From Chryseobacterium pennae (GTDB taxonomy: Bacteria > Bacteroidota > Bacteroidia > Flavobacteriales > Weeksellaceae), in NCBI RefSeq assembly GCF_003385515.1, contig NZ_QNVT01000006.1:62001-126000 (forward strand): a stretch of 64,000 bases of DNA, read 5' to 3'. The notes beneath the pieces are model-generated. The model searched no databases, was not told where the DNA came from, and saw nothing but the letters and a program-made list of their open reading frames with translations. Of this stretch, positions 26,806 through 36,338 are shown in pieces (the first letter of the stretch is position 1; every line of letters begins with the position of its first letter). A program made the position numbers and the translations under genes.

Positions 26806-27189
26806 TTAAAGTCCGAAATGCCTATCCCTATCATTGTTTTCAGGATTAATAAGCGCCTTATTGCTGTAGGTTGCTGCTTCAAATTCATTGATATTCACAG
26901 AGAGAAAAGAAACGTCAGGAAGTAATGCTGTCAGCCGGGTGACAATCTGTATCGAAAGATCTGCTTTTTGTTCTGTGCTGCGCCCTTCCATAATATATCC
27001 AAAGACATGCAGAAAGTTGTTCTTATTCTTTCCCAACCGATAATACTGATAAGGCTGAAGTCTTACCTTGATATCATTAGCAGCAAATAACCCTGCAGAC
27101 TCGGCTACTGTAAATACAGCATCCATAATTTCATCGGAGGTTCTTTGCCAGAGGACATCCTGTGAACATTCAATGATGAAATGAGGCAT
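26806..27189 (-). CDS. 5-carboxymethyl-2-hydroxymuconate isomerase-like protein
   Basis: 127 residues of the tautomerase superfamily. The N-terminal MPHFIIECS has the Pro that becomes the catalytic N-terminus after Met removal, and LSIQIVTRLTALLPDVSFLSVNI fits the CHMI family. No homoprotocatechuate genes are nearby, so the true substrate is open. Promoter side faces a bidirectional terminator. Confidence 0.85.
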   Translation of the reverse strand: MPHFIIECSQDVLWQRTSDEIMDAVFTVAESAGLFAANDIKVRLQPYQYYRLGKNKNNFLHVFGYIMEGRSTEQKADLSIQIVTRLTALLPDVSFLSVNINEFEAATYSNKALINPENNDRDRHFGL

Positions 27190-27313
27190 ACGAAATATTT
27201 TGTAATATGATTTTTGTCATGTAAAAATAAGAAAAATATGAATCCCTGTTTCAAATAAGATCCCGTTCTGATAATAAAGTTTATGTATGGCTGTAATTGT
27301 GAAAATTAAAATA

Positions 27314-27347
27314 AAAAAGCCCGGATAGCAGATCATCCGGGCTTTTA
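27314..27347. terminator. Terminator after the serine hydrolase gene boundary
   Basis: AAAAGCCCGGAT, short loop, ATCCGGGCTTTT: strong, symmetric stem. It lies 20 bases beyond the stop of the minus-strand serine hydrolase gene at 27368. Confidence 0.9.
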
Positions 27348-27367
27348 AAAAATATGATAACGGTTTT

Positions 27368-28978
27368 TTATTGAACAGATTTTTTAATATTGTACTGAGG
27401 TTTTATGGGATCAGACATATCCAGTAGAATATCATACTGACCCTCTTCTCCAATCAGGAAATCATAAGCATTAAGTGCAATAGTCTTTCCATCGTTATTT
27501 AAACCAAGATTGTAGCCCCAATCATTATCCAGTCTGAATTTTAGCTTACCCTTTTTCAGATGATAATTTTTGAGAAAATAGAGATTCGGTTTTTGAATAT
27601 CTGCCTGTAAAGGGGTATCTTTTCCGTCCCATCCGCCTGGAGTTGCATCTCCGATAATTCCCCATAGATAATTATCTGTTGTCTTTGTTCCTGTTTTCAC
27701 AGTTCCATCGCGAAGCTTAACCATCACAGAATTAATTTTTCCTGTTTCATCCGGTTTGAAGGTGAACGTAACATTGTCATCCAGCTGAAATGAAGTATTG
27801 CTGACAGGGAATAGTGAACATATAGGATATCCATTTTCTCTGAATAGAACCTGCCCGTCCAGAACAGTTACATAAAATTTAGTGTTTCCAGCAGAGTAAA
27901 TTCCTTCCAGTTTTTTTAGTTCCTGTTGATTAATTTTTACAGCAATAGGAATCTTATAAGGCTTATGATATATTATATTTTCAATCTTCGGTACGATCAT
28001 ATCTGTATGTGATAATGTAGAATTTGACAGGGCGATGAAACAAATATCATCCTCCAGAATTTTGTAATATATGCTCCGGTAGCCGGGGCCACCACCACCA
28101 TGCCCAACACTTTTTTTACCATTATTAATGATGACATCACTGCCCAATCCATAATGATCGTTAAGGTAAGGTGTAAACATTTTTTCAGTAGTTTCCTTTT
28201 TAATAATTGTATTGTTTTTAAAAGACTCATTGAATTTGAAAAGATCGCCAACAGTAGAATACATTGCGCCTGCTGCAAATGGATGATCTGTTTTAAAACG
28301 AAAGGCTTCGGTAGATGCATGGTCTAATAAAAAATCATATCCAAAGGCTTTGTTCTCATCTGTAACAGTATTAAAGTGAAAACCGGTATGATTCATCTGC
28401 AGAGGTTTAAGAATATAGCTTTCAATAGCCTTGTCATAATCCATTCCGGTCACTTTTTTAATGATATATCCTAGAATATAATATCCGGAGTTGGAGTAGT
28501 CCCATTTTGTATTAGATGGGAAATTCAATGGTTTTGCCGAAATATATTTGATGAATGTTTCTTCATCTACCGTATTTTCTGAGCCTGTTTCATTAGGAAT
28601 TCCTGAAGTGTGGGAAAGAAGGTTCGCAATGGTGATGCTGTCTCCTTTGGGAAAATCTGGATAATATTTGGAAAGTTTGTCGTTGATCGATAATTTTCCT
28701 TCTTCTTCCAGCTTAAGAATGACTGTGGAAGTGAACATTTTTGTGGTGGAAAAGATTCTGTAAAGACTGTTGTTGGTATTTTTTTCTTTTTTAGGACCGT
28801 TTCTGTAGCCGTAACTTTTTTCGAAAATAATTTTTCCTTTTTCAGCGACAAGAACAGTGCCGCTGAATTTGCCTGCTTTATCATAAGCTTCCAGTAATTG
28901 CTCAATTTGTTTAGTTTTTTGTGAAAAAATAGGGTTGGCTGCCAAGAGTAGGAGAAGGCAGGTTAAAATAACTTTCAT
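27368..28978 (-). CDS. Exported serine hydrolase (class C beta-lactamase/PBP4* type)
   Basis: About 536 residues from MKVILTCLLLLLA; the Met seven codons upstream would disturb the signal peptide. Signal ends near NPIFSQ. The penicillin-recognising fold is seen as S-x-x-K in FSTTKMF, Y-x-N in DYSNSGYY and H-G-G in GHGGGGPGY. A C-terminal domain of about 170 residues follows, predicted all-beta, unlike plain class C enzymes. Likely a D,D-peptidase or esterase in the periplasm rather than a resistance enzyme. Confidence 0.9.
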   Translation of the reverse strand: MKVILTCLLLLLAANPIFSQKTKQIEQLLEAYDKAGKFSGTVLVAEKGKIIFEKSYGYRNGPKKEKNTNNSLYRIFSTTKMFTSTVILKLEEEGKLSINDKLSKYYPDFPKGDSITIANLLSHTSGIPNETGSENTVDEETFIKYISAKPLNFPSNTKWDYSNSGYYILGYIIKKVTGMDYDKAIESYILKPLQMNHTGFHFNTVTDENKAFGYDFLLDHASTEAFRFKTDHPFAAGAMYSTVGDLFKFNESFKNNTIIKKETTEKMFTPYLNDHYGLGSDVIINNGKKSVGHGGGGPGYRSIYYKILEDDICFIALSNSTLSHTDMIVPKIENIIYHKPYKIPIAVKINQQELKKLEGIYSAGNTKFYVTVLDGQVLFRENGYPICSLFPVSNTSFQLDDNVTFTFKPDETGKINSVMVKLRDGTVKTGTKTTDNYLWGIIGDATPGGWDGKDTPLQADIQKPNLYFLKNYHLKKGKLKFRLDNDWGYNLGLNNDGKTIALNAYDFLIGEEGQYDILLDMSDPIKPQYNIKKSVQ

Positions 28979-29113
28979 GTATTTTTTTAGATAAGACAAT
29001 TGTCAGAGAAGTAGTATTACATTAGGTTTTGAAAAAAATGGGTTATGTGAGATCAATTTGGTATAAGTGTTTGTAGTTCAAAAGATACCTTGTTGATTAT
29101 TTTTTAAGATATA

Positions 29114-29779
29114 CTATTCTTTAATTTTGAATGTAGTTGTTTTTCGATAAGAAATGATATCGTTGATTTCAAATGCTTTTTTAGGATAGGCAAAGTTTTT
29201 TTTAATTTTGAAATAGGGAGAAGGGTAATATATTTTTTGACACAATTTATCACAGGATCCTAACGCTATTTTTATTGAATTATCTTGGTTGATATCTTTT
29301 GTTTTAAATTTTGTCTGATCATAGGCCGGCTTTATTATTCCCATCCATTTTCCATTGATTTTATAGACAGGGTCATAGATGTATTTTTTATGGACAAGAT
29401 CACCGTTTTTATTTTTAAAAATATATAGAATTACATAGTCATATTGTTCAAAACCAGGACGACCATAATGATCATAGGCATTGAACTCAATGATATCTTT
29501 CGGAAGCTGATTCATCAGATTTTTCATCACAGAATATTTGCAGTGAAATGCATTGTCCATCACATAAGATTTATGTATAACAACTAATGTATCTCCTGTT
29601 TCCGGATCTACTTCTTTTGTCCTTCCTGTTTCCTGTTGCGTGTTTGGACCAAATTCTTTAACACTAATTTTTTTGCCAATGAAAATATATAAATTTTCAC
29701 ATTCTGTTTCTCTCATTTCCTGAGAAAAACAGAATGTTGATAAAATAATAAAAAATGGAAAAAAAATCTTTGTAAACAT
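29114..29779 (-). CDS. Hypothetical secreted protein
   Basis: 221 residues with a signal peptide (MFTKIFFPFFIILSTFCFSQ). The mature part is basic and Tyr-rich, with several Cys residues (ETECEN, GSCDKLCQKI) that may form disulfides in the periplasm. Family not recognised. It begins a long run of short one-strand genes of unknown role. Confidence 0.75.
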   Translation of the reverse strand: MFTKIFFPFFIILSTFCFSQEMRETECENLYIFIGKKISVKEFGPNTQQETGRTKEVDPETGDTLVVIHKSYVMDNAFHCKYSVMKNLMNQLPKDIIEFNAYDHYGRPGFEQYDYVILYIFKNKNGDLVHKKYIYDPVYKINGKWMGIIKPAYDQTKFKTKDINQDNSIKIALGSCDKLCQKIYYPSPYFKIKKNFAYPKKAFEINDIISYRKTTTFKIKE

Positions 29780-29893
29780 AGAGCGAGTTATTTTATGCGG
29801 ATTTTATCATCTTTTTCTAATAAACAAAATCTTAGATAATCCGATTACCCAGCAGTGTGGAAACTTAAAAAATATATAAAAGATTAAATCCGT

Positions 29894-30664
29894 TTACAAT
29901 TTAAGAGGTTCAAAAGGAATTTTATTTTCAAAGACTAATTTATTTTTAAATTTTTCAGCATAGGTATGCGCAAATTTTTCTTTTTCACTTTTTGGGAGAC
30001 TGAAATACCGATCCATTCTTTTTTCTTTTTCATCATCTTCTTCGTCTTCGTTTCCAGGTCGTTCTACAATTTCCAAATAGTGAACATAATGCCCAAATTC
30101 ATGAGGCAATGTTCTATAGAGTTGTGTGTTTCTCACCAATTCAGGCTTGAATTCAGAGATGAAGTTTCTTTTGGTTTCGGTAAAAATATGTCCATCAGTT
30201 TTTAATCTTTCAAATTCCTGCTGATCTTCAATACTTTGTTTTTTAGGCCAGGATAACTGTCTTTCCAGATCAATGGCATCTAAAATAATAGCCGGATAAT
30301 ATTCATCTTCAAATTCGTAACTATAGATGAGTCTTCCCCAGACAGGTGAAAGAATTTCTTCTTTTCTTTTCGGCTGTCTGAGAATGATAAATCTTAGTTC
30401 ACCATAATCTTCGGAGGGAATCTGTTCAATGATTTTCTGAATATCATCAATAGAGCAGGAATGAATAGAATGTTTGCGGGGTTCCTCAACAATAAACAAA
30501 AATTCATGGTTGTTGATGATCCGTACTTCTTTTTTATAATGGGTAAGCTGTTCGTAAAATGATTGTAGAGTTCCGTAAGGTGAAGAAATCTTTAGCTTGT
30601 TGTTCTGGCCGTAACCTTGGATTTCGGTTCCGATGTTTTTATTTCTCCTAGTAGGGTTGTACAT
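29894..30664 (-). CDS. Cytosolic protein with HExxH zincin motif
   Basis: 256 residues, no signal peptide or membrane segment. Near residue 190 it has TLPHEFGHYVHYLEIV, an HExxH metallopeptidase signature with a further His three residues on, followed by a highly acidic stretch (PGNEDEEDDEKE). The N-terminal half (ISSPYGTLQSFYEQLTHYKK) is not recognised. A cytosolic zincin without export signal may act on a specific partner or be a toxin-related enzyme; this is inference. Confidence 0.7.
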   Translation of the reverse strand: MYNPTRRNKNIGTEIQGYGQNNKLKISSPYGTLQSFYEQLTHYKKEVRIINNHEFLFIVEEPRKHSIHSCSIDDIQKIIEQIPSEDYGELRFIILRQPKRKEEILSPVWGRLIYSYEFEDEYYPAIILDAIDLERQLSWPKKQSIEDQQEFERLKTDGHIFTETKRNFISEFKPELVRNTQLYRTLPHEFGHYVHYLEIVERPGNEDEEDDEKEKRMDRYFSLPKSEKEKFAHTYAEKFKNKLVFENKIPFEPLKL

Positions 30665-30709
30665 TTTAATAGTTATTTCGTCAGTAAAAATTATCTTATT
30701 TTGAGATGC

Positions 30710-31246
30710 TTAATTCCAACACCATTCTTTTTTTATTTTATCAGCTATTTCATCAGCTTTTTCTTTTGTAATCCAGTCTACAATTCTTTTCTCTCCGTTT
30801 CTGTCTGCCAGTACAACAGAATAGGTAGCTCCTGTCCATGAAAAATGATAACGAACTCCGAATTTATACTTTTCTATTCTCTGATCTATTGTCTGAATAT
30901 CCTTAATTTCCTGTTTCAGGAAGGTGTTGGGAGCTTTAAATAATTTATTTTTATGTATTACAGTTATAGAATCCGTTTCAATCTTGAGAATGGTTTTTCC
31001 AAAGGTATTCCACAGCCAAAGATATAGGAACAGAATAAAAAAAGCTACAAAAGGAGCTACTGTGAAGATATAACTCAATGCGGAAAGTAAATAGGTTTTT
31101 TCAGCAGATGTCAAAGGAATTATAACTAAAATAATAAAAAGGAGTATAACTAATGCAAGGCTTGTGATAAGGGTCATCAACCAATTGGTTCTGTTTTTTA
31201 TTTCAATGGTATCAGGCATTTTTAAATGTTTTTTGTTATTTAACAT
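30710..31246 (-). CDS. Two-helix membrane protein, PH-like C-terminal part
   Basis: 178 residues: a short polar start, two adjacent membrane helices (about residues 22-48 and 55-85) and a cytosolic beta-rich domain (KIETDSITVIHKNKLF, GVRYHFSWTGATYSVVLADRNGEK). The layout resembles bacterial PH-domain (YdbT-like) proteins, but this is by layout only. An alternative start at 31219 (MPDTIEIKNR) is possible. Confidence 0.7.
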   Translation of the reverse strand: MLNNKKHLKMPDTIEIKNRTNWLMTLITSLALVILLFIILVIIPLTSAEKTYLLSALSYIFTVAPFVAFFILFLYLWLWNTFGKTILKIETDSITVIHKNKLFKAPNTFLKQEIKDIQTIDQRIEKYKFGVRYHFSWTGATYSVVLADRNGEKRIVDWITKEKADEIADKIKKEWCWN

Positions 31247-31261
31247 TCAGCGTGATGGTCT

Positions 31262-31552
31262 TTATTCGATGAGAAAAGTATTTTTATATTCTGTCCAGTT
31301 TCTGTACCCCAACCTTCCGCTTAGCTCTATAAATTCTTTTTCAAGTTCAAAAATTTTTATTTTTTCTTTCCCTTTTTGAAAAGTTATCCATGAAGAATTA
31401 CAGTCATATTCCCAATATATCTTTGCCTCATTCTGCAATAGGGTAGCCTCACAGGAAATTACATCTTTCAGTTCCGGTTTTTGTGAACAACTGCATTGCT
31501 GGCTATAAAAGGACGAAGAAAATAATAAAATGAGTATTAACAGATATTTCAC
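31262..31552 (-). CDS. Small secreted Cys-rich protein (96 aa)
   Basis: A signal peptide (MKYLLILILLFSSSFYSQ) is followed by a mature 78-residue protein with Cys at CSCSQ, ISCEA and YDCNS, so disulfides are likely. Family not recognised. It lies five bases from the end of the 259-residue gene upstream, so probably cotranscribed with it. Confidence 0.7.
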   Translation of the reverse strand: MKYLLILILLFSSSFYSQQCSCSQKPELKDVISCEATLLQNEAKIYWEYDCNSSWITFQKGKEKIKIFELEKEFIELSGRLGYRNWTEYKNTFLIE

Positions 31553-31557
31553 GATCG

Positions 31558-32337
31558 TTACAGTTTCTCAAAATATTTTCCTTTAAACTGATAACGGATC
31601 TTTTTAGCAGTAACCTTAGAATCTGCCTGAATTACAGGAATACTGATGATTTTATTTTTAGGATCATATTCAATCCCGTAATCTCTGCCTTCATAATTTC
31701 TGTTGGCTGAAGCGGTAAGATCTACTTCATATCCCAGTTGGTTTTTTATTCCGCTTAGTGTTTTGATGAGCTGGGCTTTGTCATTCAGTTTCCCATTGTC
31801 AATAGAAAAAATTTTGATGTTGTGATAGCTCATTCCGGAACTTAGTATAGCTTTGTTTTGAGTAAGATAATATTTTTTGCTTTCCGAAATAACATCATTG
31901 ATCTGATAACAATAAGATCCCGGATCTCCTTCACCCTGGTTTTCTCCAGCCTTCGAATATACTTTTTGATCAGACTTATACTGAAATATATTTTTAAAGA
32001 AATGCATAGTTCCGCCGGTCCAGGTATCCCAGGAATAGATCCGGAATTTACCATCTTCTGAGGTTGCAATGATCAATCCGTTTTTTTTAAGAAATTTGAA
32101 ATCATTGGTTATAGTCTGAGGATGAGAAGAAGTGTATCGAACTAATAATTTTTCAAATTTTGTGTTGGCAGCAGCCAAAGAATCATAAGAATTTTTAAAA
32201 TCTCTGCCTTCAGAAGACCAATAATTAATTTTTTGAAAGGCTTCATTCAGTTGTTTTTCAATGGCCGTTATATTTTGTCCAAACCCTAAATGGATCGTGC
32301 ATAAACAGATGAAACCAAGTATTTTTTTTGCATTCAT
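31558..32337 (-). CDS. Hypothetical secreted protein
   Basis: 259 residues with a signal peptide ending GFGQ. The mature chain contains FRIYSWDTWTGGTMHFFKNI and a beta-rich C-terminus. I do not recognise the family. Upstream partner of the 96-residue secreted protein. Confidence 0.75.
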   Translation of the reverse strand: MNAKKILGFICLCTIHLGFGQNITAIEKQLNEAFQKINYWSSEGRDFKNSYDSLAAANTKFEKLLVRYTSSHPQTITNDFKFLKKNGLIIATSEDGKFRIYSWDTWTGGTMHFFKNIFQYKSDQKVYSKAGENQGEGDPGSYCYQINDVISESKKYYLTQNKAILSSGMSYHNIKIFSIDNGKLNDKAQLIKTLSGIKNQLGYEVDLTASANRNYEGRDYGIEYDPKNKIISIPVIQADSKVTAKKIRYQFKGKYFEKL

Positions 32338-32436
32338 GATAATAAATTTTGTGGGTTATGAAAATAATAGATTTTTTTAAACTTCAATATAATTTCAGTG
32401 TTTCAAAAAAAGGGTTAAAAAAACGAACCTCAGTTG

Positions 32437-32811
32437 CTATTTTTTACATTTTAACTGAAATACATTTCCTTCAGGATCTGTCCCGTCACACAACCAGAAA
32501 TCATAGTTCTCAAAAGTTTTGACTTCCCTCATATGTACGTTTTTTGACAACAGTTCATTTCTTGCAGTCTCAATATCTGTGTCTGCTTCAAAAACAAGTT
32601 TGGTATTGTTGTCAAACTGATGCCCTCTTTCAATTTTTTCCAGGTACTGATCTCCGATTTTATGAAGTCCGATATTAACAGTTCCGGCATTCATCAGAAC
32701 CCAAATAGAGTCCTCTTTAAGAACTTTGAAATTAAAATTTTCAACATAAAAATTTCTAAGCAGACTGGTATTTTGTACATACAGGATGACAGATTCTAAT
32801 TTTATATTCAT
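32437..32811 (-). CDS. VOC (glyoxalase/bleomycin-resistance-fold) protein
   Basis: 124 residues, the length of a single VOC subunit with two beta-alpha-beta3 modules. Seen: LYVQNTSLLRNFYVENFNFKV at the start, then VFEADTDIETARNEL and the closing DPEGNVFQLKC, with Glu/Gln near the usual metal-ligand positions. VOC proteins range from isomerases to antibiotic-binding proteins; the ligand is unknown. Confidence 0.88.
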   Translation of the reverse strand: MNIKLESVILYVQNTSLLRNFYVENFNFKVLKEDSIWVLMNAGTVNIGLHKIGDQYLEKIERGHQFDNNTKLVFEADTDIETARNELLSKNVHMREVKTFENYDFWLCDGTDPEGNVFQLKCKK

Positions 32812-32911
32812 GGTTAGGGAGATGTTGTATTTGAAATTAAAAATAATACCATAACTGATTGATATGCTGTTTGCTATCCTAAGATTCGTTGACGAGGGAA
32901 TTATTTCAGTT

Positions 32912-33451
32912 TTATGGATGATAAATAAGCTGTACTACACCGGATTTAAACACATTGGTTTCCATAAGTTTTAAATTCAATCTTTCCTTCAGATCTTCAA
33001 AAAGAGGTTTTCCGTTTCCTAAAGCAACAGGATGTACAGATATTCTGTAAACATCAATCAGGTTATTTTGAATGAACGTTTTAATAAGACTTGCACCACC
33101 ATACAGCCAAATGTCTTTTCCGCCCTGTTTTTTTATTTCTGAAACTTTTTCCACAAGATCAGAATGAATGAAGGTTGCTTTTTCATCTTCCCTGTTTTGT
33201 TTTGAGAAGACATATTTATTTTTTGAATGGATGGTTTTCCAGAATTCCTGTTCTTCCGGAGCTGCATTTTCATCAGGTTGATAATTTCCCCATGCATCGT
33301 AGCTTACCCGGCCATAGAAAATGGTGTCGATACCAGAGATAAAGCCATCAAAATCCATGTCATCATCCATAATGCACCAATTGATTTCTCCGTTGGGGCC
33401 TTCAATAAATCCGTCTAAAGTTGTTGCTAAATCCAGGATGACTTTTTTCAT
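32912..33451 (-). CDS. RibD C-terminal/DHFR-like reductase
   Basis: 179 residues. The start KKVILDLATTLDGFIEGPNGEINW and the GGASLIKTFIQNNLIDVYRISVHPVALGNGKPLF block are typical of the dihydrofolate reductase/RibD-C superfamily (YyaP/YwjB-like). Probably an NADPH-dependent oxidoreductase of unknown substrate. A distant relative sits at 63378-63887. Confidence 0.9.
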   Translation of the reverse strand: MKKVILDLATTLDGFIEGPNGEINWCIMDDDMDFDGFISGIDTIFYGRVSYDAWGNYQPDENAAPEEQEFWKTIHSKNKYVFSKQNREDEKATFIHSDLVEKVSEIKKQGGKDIWLYGGASLIKTFIQNNLIDVYRISVHPVALGNGKPLFEDLKERLNLKLMETNVFKSGVVQLIYHP

Positions 33452-33547
33452 AATAAATGTGAATGGTAATAAGGTTAATGATCTTTCTAAGAGTAATGAA
33501 AGATAAGTATAATTTACTTTTCTGAAAACCTTATCGGGCCACCATTT

Positions 33548-34267
33548 TTATTGACGTTCCGTAACTCCTATCATCACTCCGAAATCTCCATCCGTCTGTA
33601 TCCAGTTTTTTTCAGGAAGATATGTTCTGGAAACATAGCCATCAAGATACAGTGCATTTTTGCAGCCCATTTCTTCAAAAAGCTGAGCAAGACTATAGAA
33701 GTTTACTTCTTTTTTAGACATAGCAAAAACAATGTCTCCATTGGGCAGAATTCCTACGCCATTTCTGATATTCAGATTTTTAGAATCTTCTTGAAAAATA
33801 GGATTTATTTTTCCATCCATCAACAGCATGGGGCCGGATTGGGTAGCGTATTTGATGGATGTATTGTGTTTATATTTTTTTGTTTCGGAAATTACCGGCT
33901 CATTGTTTTGAGTTAAATAAAATATTCCGTTAGGCTGAAGGTAGAAGTTTCCTGAGCCCTGTAATGTATCTATAGGTTTTAAAATTTTAAAATTTTCAAT
34001 ATACAGTCCTTTTGGAAGATTATCTGCTTCAAACATTCCGCCATTCATGGCGAAAAGTAATTTTTCATTCCTGGATTCTACATCATTTTTCAGATTTTTG
34101 ATGCTTTTCAGAATTTTATTTTGACTGTCCTTCCAATATAGTTTTACATTTTGTTTTTTAGGATCAGCCTGATAAATGACAAAGTTGTTTTTGTCCTGTA
34201 TCTTTTCTTTACAGGAGATGAGGAGGAGGAATAGGAGTGCAAGAAAGTAGTTAGATTTTATAAACAT
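33548..34267 (-). CDS. Phosphodiester glycosidase family lipoprotein (NAGPA-like)
   Basis: 239 residues from the start MFIKSNYFLALLF, whose lipobox is LLLISC; the longer frame from 34384 is rejected because it runs into the preceding gene. Family signs are FAMNGGMFEADNLPKGLY, TQSGPMLLMDGKINP, NIRNGVGILPNGDIVFAM and the final GCKNALYLDGYVSR. Family members cleave GlcNAc-1-phosphodiester-type linkages. It is expected at the outer membrane or periplasm. Confidence 0.85.
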   Translation of the reverse strand: MFIKSNYFLALLFLLLISCKEKIQDKNNFVIYQADPKKQNVKLYWKDSQNKILKSIKNLKNDVESRNEKLLFAMNGGMFEADNLPKGLYIENFKILKPIDTLQGSGNFYLQPNGIFYLTQNNEPVISETKKYKHNTSIKYATQSGPMLLMDGKINPIFQEDSKNLNIRNGVGILPNGDIVFAMSKKEVNFYSLAQLFEEMGCKNALYLDGYVSRTYLPEKNWIQTDGDFGVMIGVTERQ

Positions 34268-34433
34268 ATAAATTTCTGTTGCTATTCGTAATAGGAGAGA
34301 TGCCCTTATGGACTGATAATCCTTCTTTATAAAATTCTGTACAGTCGGATACTCCCAATGTATCTTTTGGCTTTCTTTGCGCAAAAGAGAGAATACTGAC
34401 CAATAAAAATAAGAAGATAATAAGGGGTTTCAT
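34251..34433 (-). CDS. Short secreted peptide gene, possibly real
   Basis: 60 residues: a convincing signal peptide (MKPLIIFLFLLVSILSFAQ) and a 41-residue mature part with one Cys. It overlaps the start of the glycosidase gene by 17 bases and could couple its translation, or it may be the truncated front of a longer gene. Family unknown. Confidence 0.45.
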   Translation of the reverse strand: MKPLIIFLFLLVSILSFAQRKPKDTLGVSDCTEFYKEGLSVHKGISPITNSNRNLYVYKI

Positions 34434-34459
34434 AGGTTTGTTGGAAATTGCTGATCTAA

Positions 34460-35122
34460 TTATTTTTCAATCGTTTTTAGTCTCCTGCGTAGGATCAAAA
34501 TAATTATTAAAAATATAAGAATGACGATGATTGAAAAAAAGGCAATCATCTTTAAATTTTTATTTTCACTACGGATATCAGAAAGTTCTTTGAGATGCTT
34601 CCCTATCATATTTTCAGATACATTAATATCTTCATCAATAAGATCATCAGTTACTGTTGGTGTATTTGTCTTGAGTGTTTTTAACTGAGTCAGATAATCA
34701 TTGCTCAGTATTTGCAGTTCTTTTAAATCTTCCGGTGTGACCTGGTCCAGTCTTTTTTGTACCAGGCAATGATCAGAATAGAGGTAACCGGTATCTTTAC
34801 TGATATAGGCGAATATCAGATATTTTCCTTTTTCGGAAAACAAAACATCACATGAGTGAAGCTGAGAATGGAAAAGAGTGGCATTTTCATTATAGAAATC
34901 GTTATAAAAATCCGGTTTATACACCTTGCTGATTTTTACTTTACTCAGTGTGTTTTTAGAGGTTTTATATCCATTGGGAGCTTCTGAAAGATCATAAACC
35001 TCACCGATAAAAACAAGAGTAGCAGTGTTGAAAGACTCTTTTATAGTGGGCTCATTAGCACATTTACAGGCAAAAATATGCAGTGGAAGAAAAAAAGTTA
35101 ACAGGAGAAATTTATATTTCAT
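34460..35122 (-). CDS. Secreted/membrane protein with NTR (TIMP-like) domain
   Basis: 220 residues. A signal peptide ends HIFAC-K-C; the mature protein begins with the CxC pattern CKCANEPTIKESFNTATLVFIGEV that typifies tissue-inhibitor-of-metalloprotease-like NTR domains in bacteria, with further Cys at HSCDVLF and DHCLVQ. The end has a membrane helix (IAFFSIIVILIFLIIILIL) and a basic tail, so the domain faces the periplasm. It could inhibit or bind a protease; this is inferred. Confidence 0.65.
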   Translation of the reverse strand: MKYKFLLLTFFLPLHIFACKCANEPTIKESFNTATLVFIGEVYDLSEAPNGYKTSKNTLSKVKISKVYKPDFYNDFYNENATLFHSQLHSCDVLFSEKGKYLIFAYISKDTGYLYSDHCLVQKRLDQVTPEDLKELQILSNDYLTQLKTLKTNTPTVTDDLIDEDINVSENMIGKHLKELSDIRSENKNLKMIAFFSIIVILIFLIIILILRRRLKTIEK

Positions 35123-35136
35123 TACGTTTTGTAAGT

Positions 35137-36144
35137 TTACTGGGCGTTTTTAAGTTCCATTTGCATATCCAGGACCTTTTGCGGAGTATCTATATGTTTT
35201 TCCAGGTCTTTTACTTCCAAACGGTTCGTTCTGCTTTTATACATAAACCCTTTGAAAAGATATTTTTCAACTTCAAGAGGGAATGTATCCGGATTTTTTT
35301 CAATAATAGAGCGGGTAATATGGTCAATCATTTCTTTCATATCCCTCAACGAGTCTTGTAGTTGATCTTTCCATTCCTGTAAACCATTCAGAAAACCAAC
35401 GATTTCCTCCTCTTTAATATAGGCAAGCTTTGCAAGCTGTTTGTCTATTTCCGTGAAGGTCATTGCGTTCCAGTTCTTATTTTTTAACACCGGAATTTGC
35501 CATTTTTTCTGCTCTTCAGTCCAGTAATTTTTCTGGGCTTTTACCTGATGAATCTGAAATGACGGAAGTTCAATCGCGGTTAAATAATTTCCATGACAGC
35601 TTCCTGTATCTATTCCGTAGGTATTGTTCAGGATTTTGGGATAATCTCCTACTACATGATGGCCGTAGATAATAGGTTTTTCACCTTTATAAAACTCGTT
35701 CCAGTAGGTATTTTCGGGATATTTTTTTTCTAAATACCGATCTCCGGAAGTGGTGCCGGATAAAACCTCGTCCTTTTGTTCTTCCAGCTTTTTATCATGT
35801 TCAAAAAAAGCATGAATGATGATGGCATCTTCCGTTTCGTAATAATAATTCAGGTTTTTTAGCCAATCAATAAATTCAGCATACCGTTCTCCGAACTGTA
35901 TTTTTACAATTTCCTGAGCGTAGCTTAAAGTTCCGTTCAGATGTTTTCTTTCATGGTTGCCCATCAGAACCACTGAGTTCGGACGGTTTTTGAAATATTC
36001 GTAAACTTCTTTAGATTTATTACCTCTGTCAACGAGATCTCCCAGGGAAATCAACAGGTCTTCGTCTTTTAGATTAATGTTTTTTGTCAGGGTTATGAGT
36101 TCATCATAACAACCGTGAATGTCTCCGATTACAAAGGTTCTCAT
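35137..36144 (-). CDS. Metallophosphatase, Ser/Thr protein phosphatase-like
   Basis: 335 residues, cytosolic. The five metal-ligand motifs of the calcineurin-like fold are in order: GDIHGCYDE, GDLVDRGNKS, GNHERKH, IHAFFEH and YGHHVVGD. The GDxVDRG form marks the protein phosphatase/diadenosine tetraphosphatase branch (PrpA/ApaH-like). A C-terminal extension of about 110 residues is mainly helical. It ends 14 bases before the NTR-domain gene. Confidence 0.92.
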   Translation of the reverse strand: MRTFVIGDIHGCYDELITLTKNINLKDEDLLISLGDLVDRGNKSKEVYEYFKNRPNSVVLMGNHERKHLNGTLSYAQEIVKIQFGERYAEFIDWLKNLNYYYETEDAIIIHAFFEHDKKLEEQKDEVLSGTTSGDRYLEKKYPENTYWNEFYKGEKPIIYGHHVVGDYPKILNNTYGIDTGSCHGNYLTAIELPSFQIHQVKAQKNYWTEEQKKWQIPVLKNKNWNAMTFTEIDKQLAKLAYIKEEEIVGFLNGLQEWKDQLQDSLRDMKEMIDHITRSIIEKNPDTFPLEVEKYLFKGFMYKSRTNRLEVKDLEKHIDTPQKVLDMQMELKNAQ

Positions 36145-36262
36145 GGTTTTGTTTATTATTTTGCAAATATAATATCAATATATATTCCGGTGGTATTATA
36201 GGTTATAATTGTGAGTTGCTTTTTTCTAATATACGAATTACATCAAATTAATATGATCAAAT

Positions 36263-36295
36263 AAAAAATCCGTTCTGTAATATTGAACGGATTTG
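36263..36295 (-). terminator. Intrinsic terminator
   Basis: Minus strand: AAATCCGTTC, loop, GAACGGATTTTTTATT, about 45 bases beyond the stop of the gene at 36339. Confidence 0.85.
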
Positions 36296-36338
36296 TTGGT
36301 ACAGATCTCCAGATATATACTGAAACTGTTATTGTATT

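Noticed and set aside
34268-34384. Longer start for the phosphodiester glycosidase gene
   Set aside because: It would overlap the short signal-peptide gene heavily and bury the lipoprotein signal 40 residues inside the protein.
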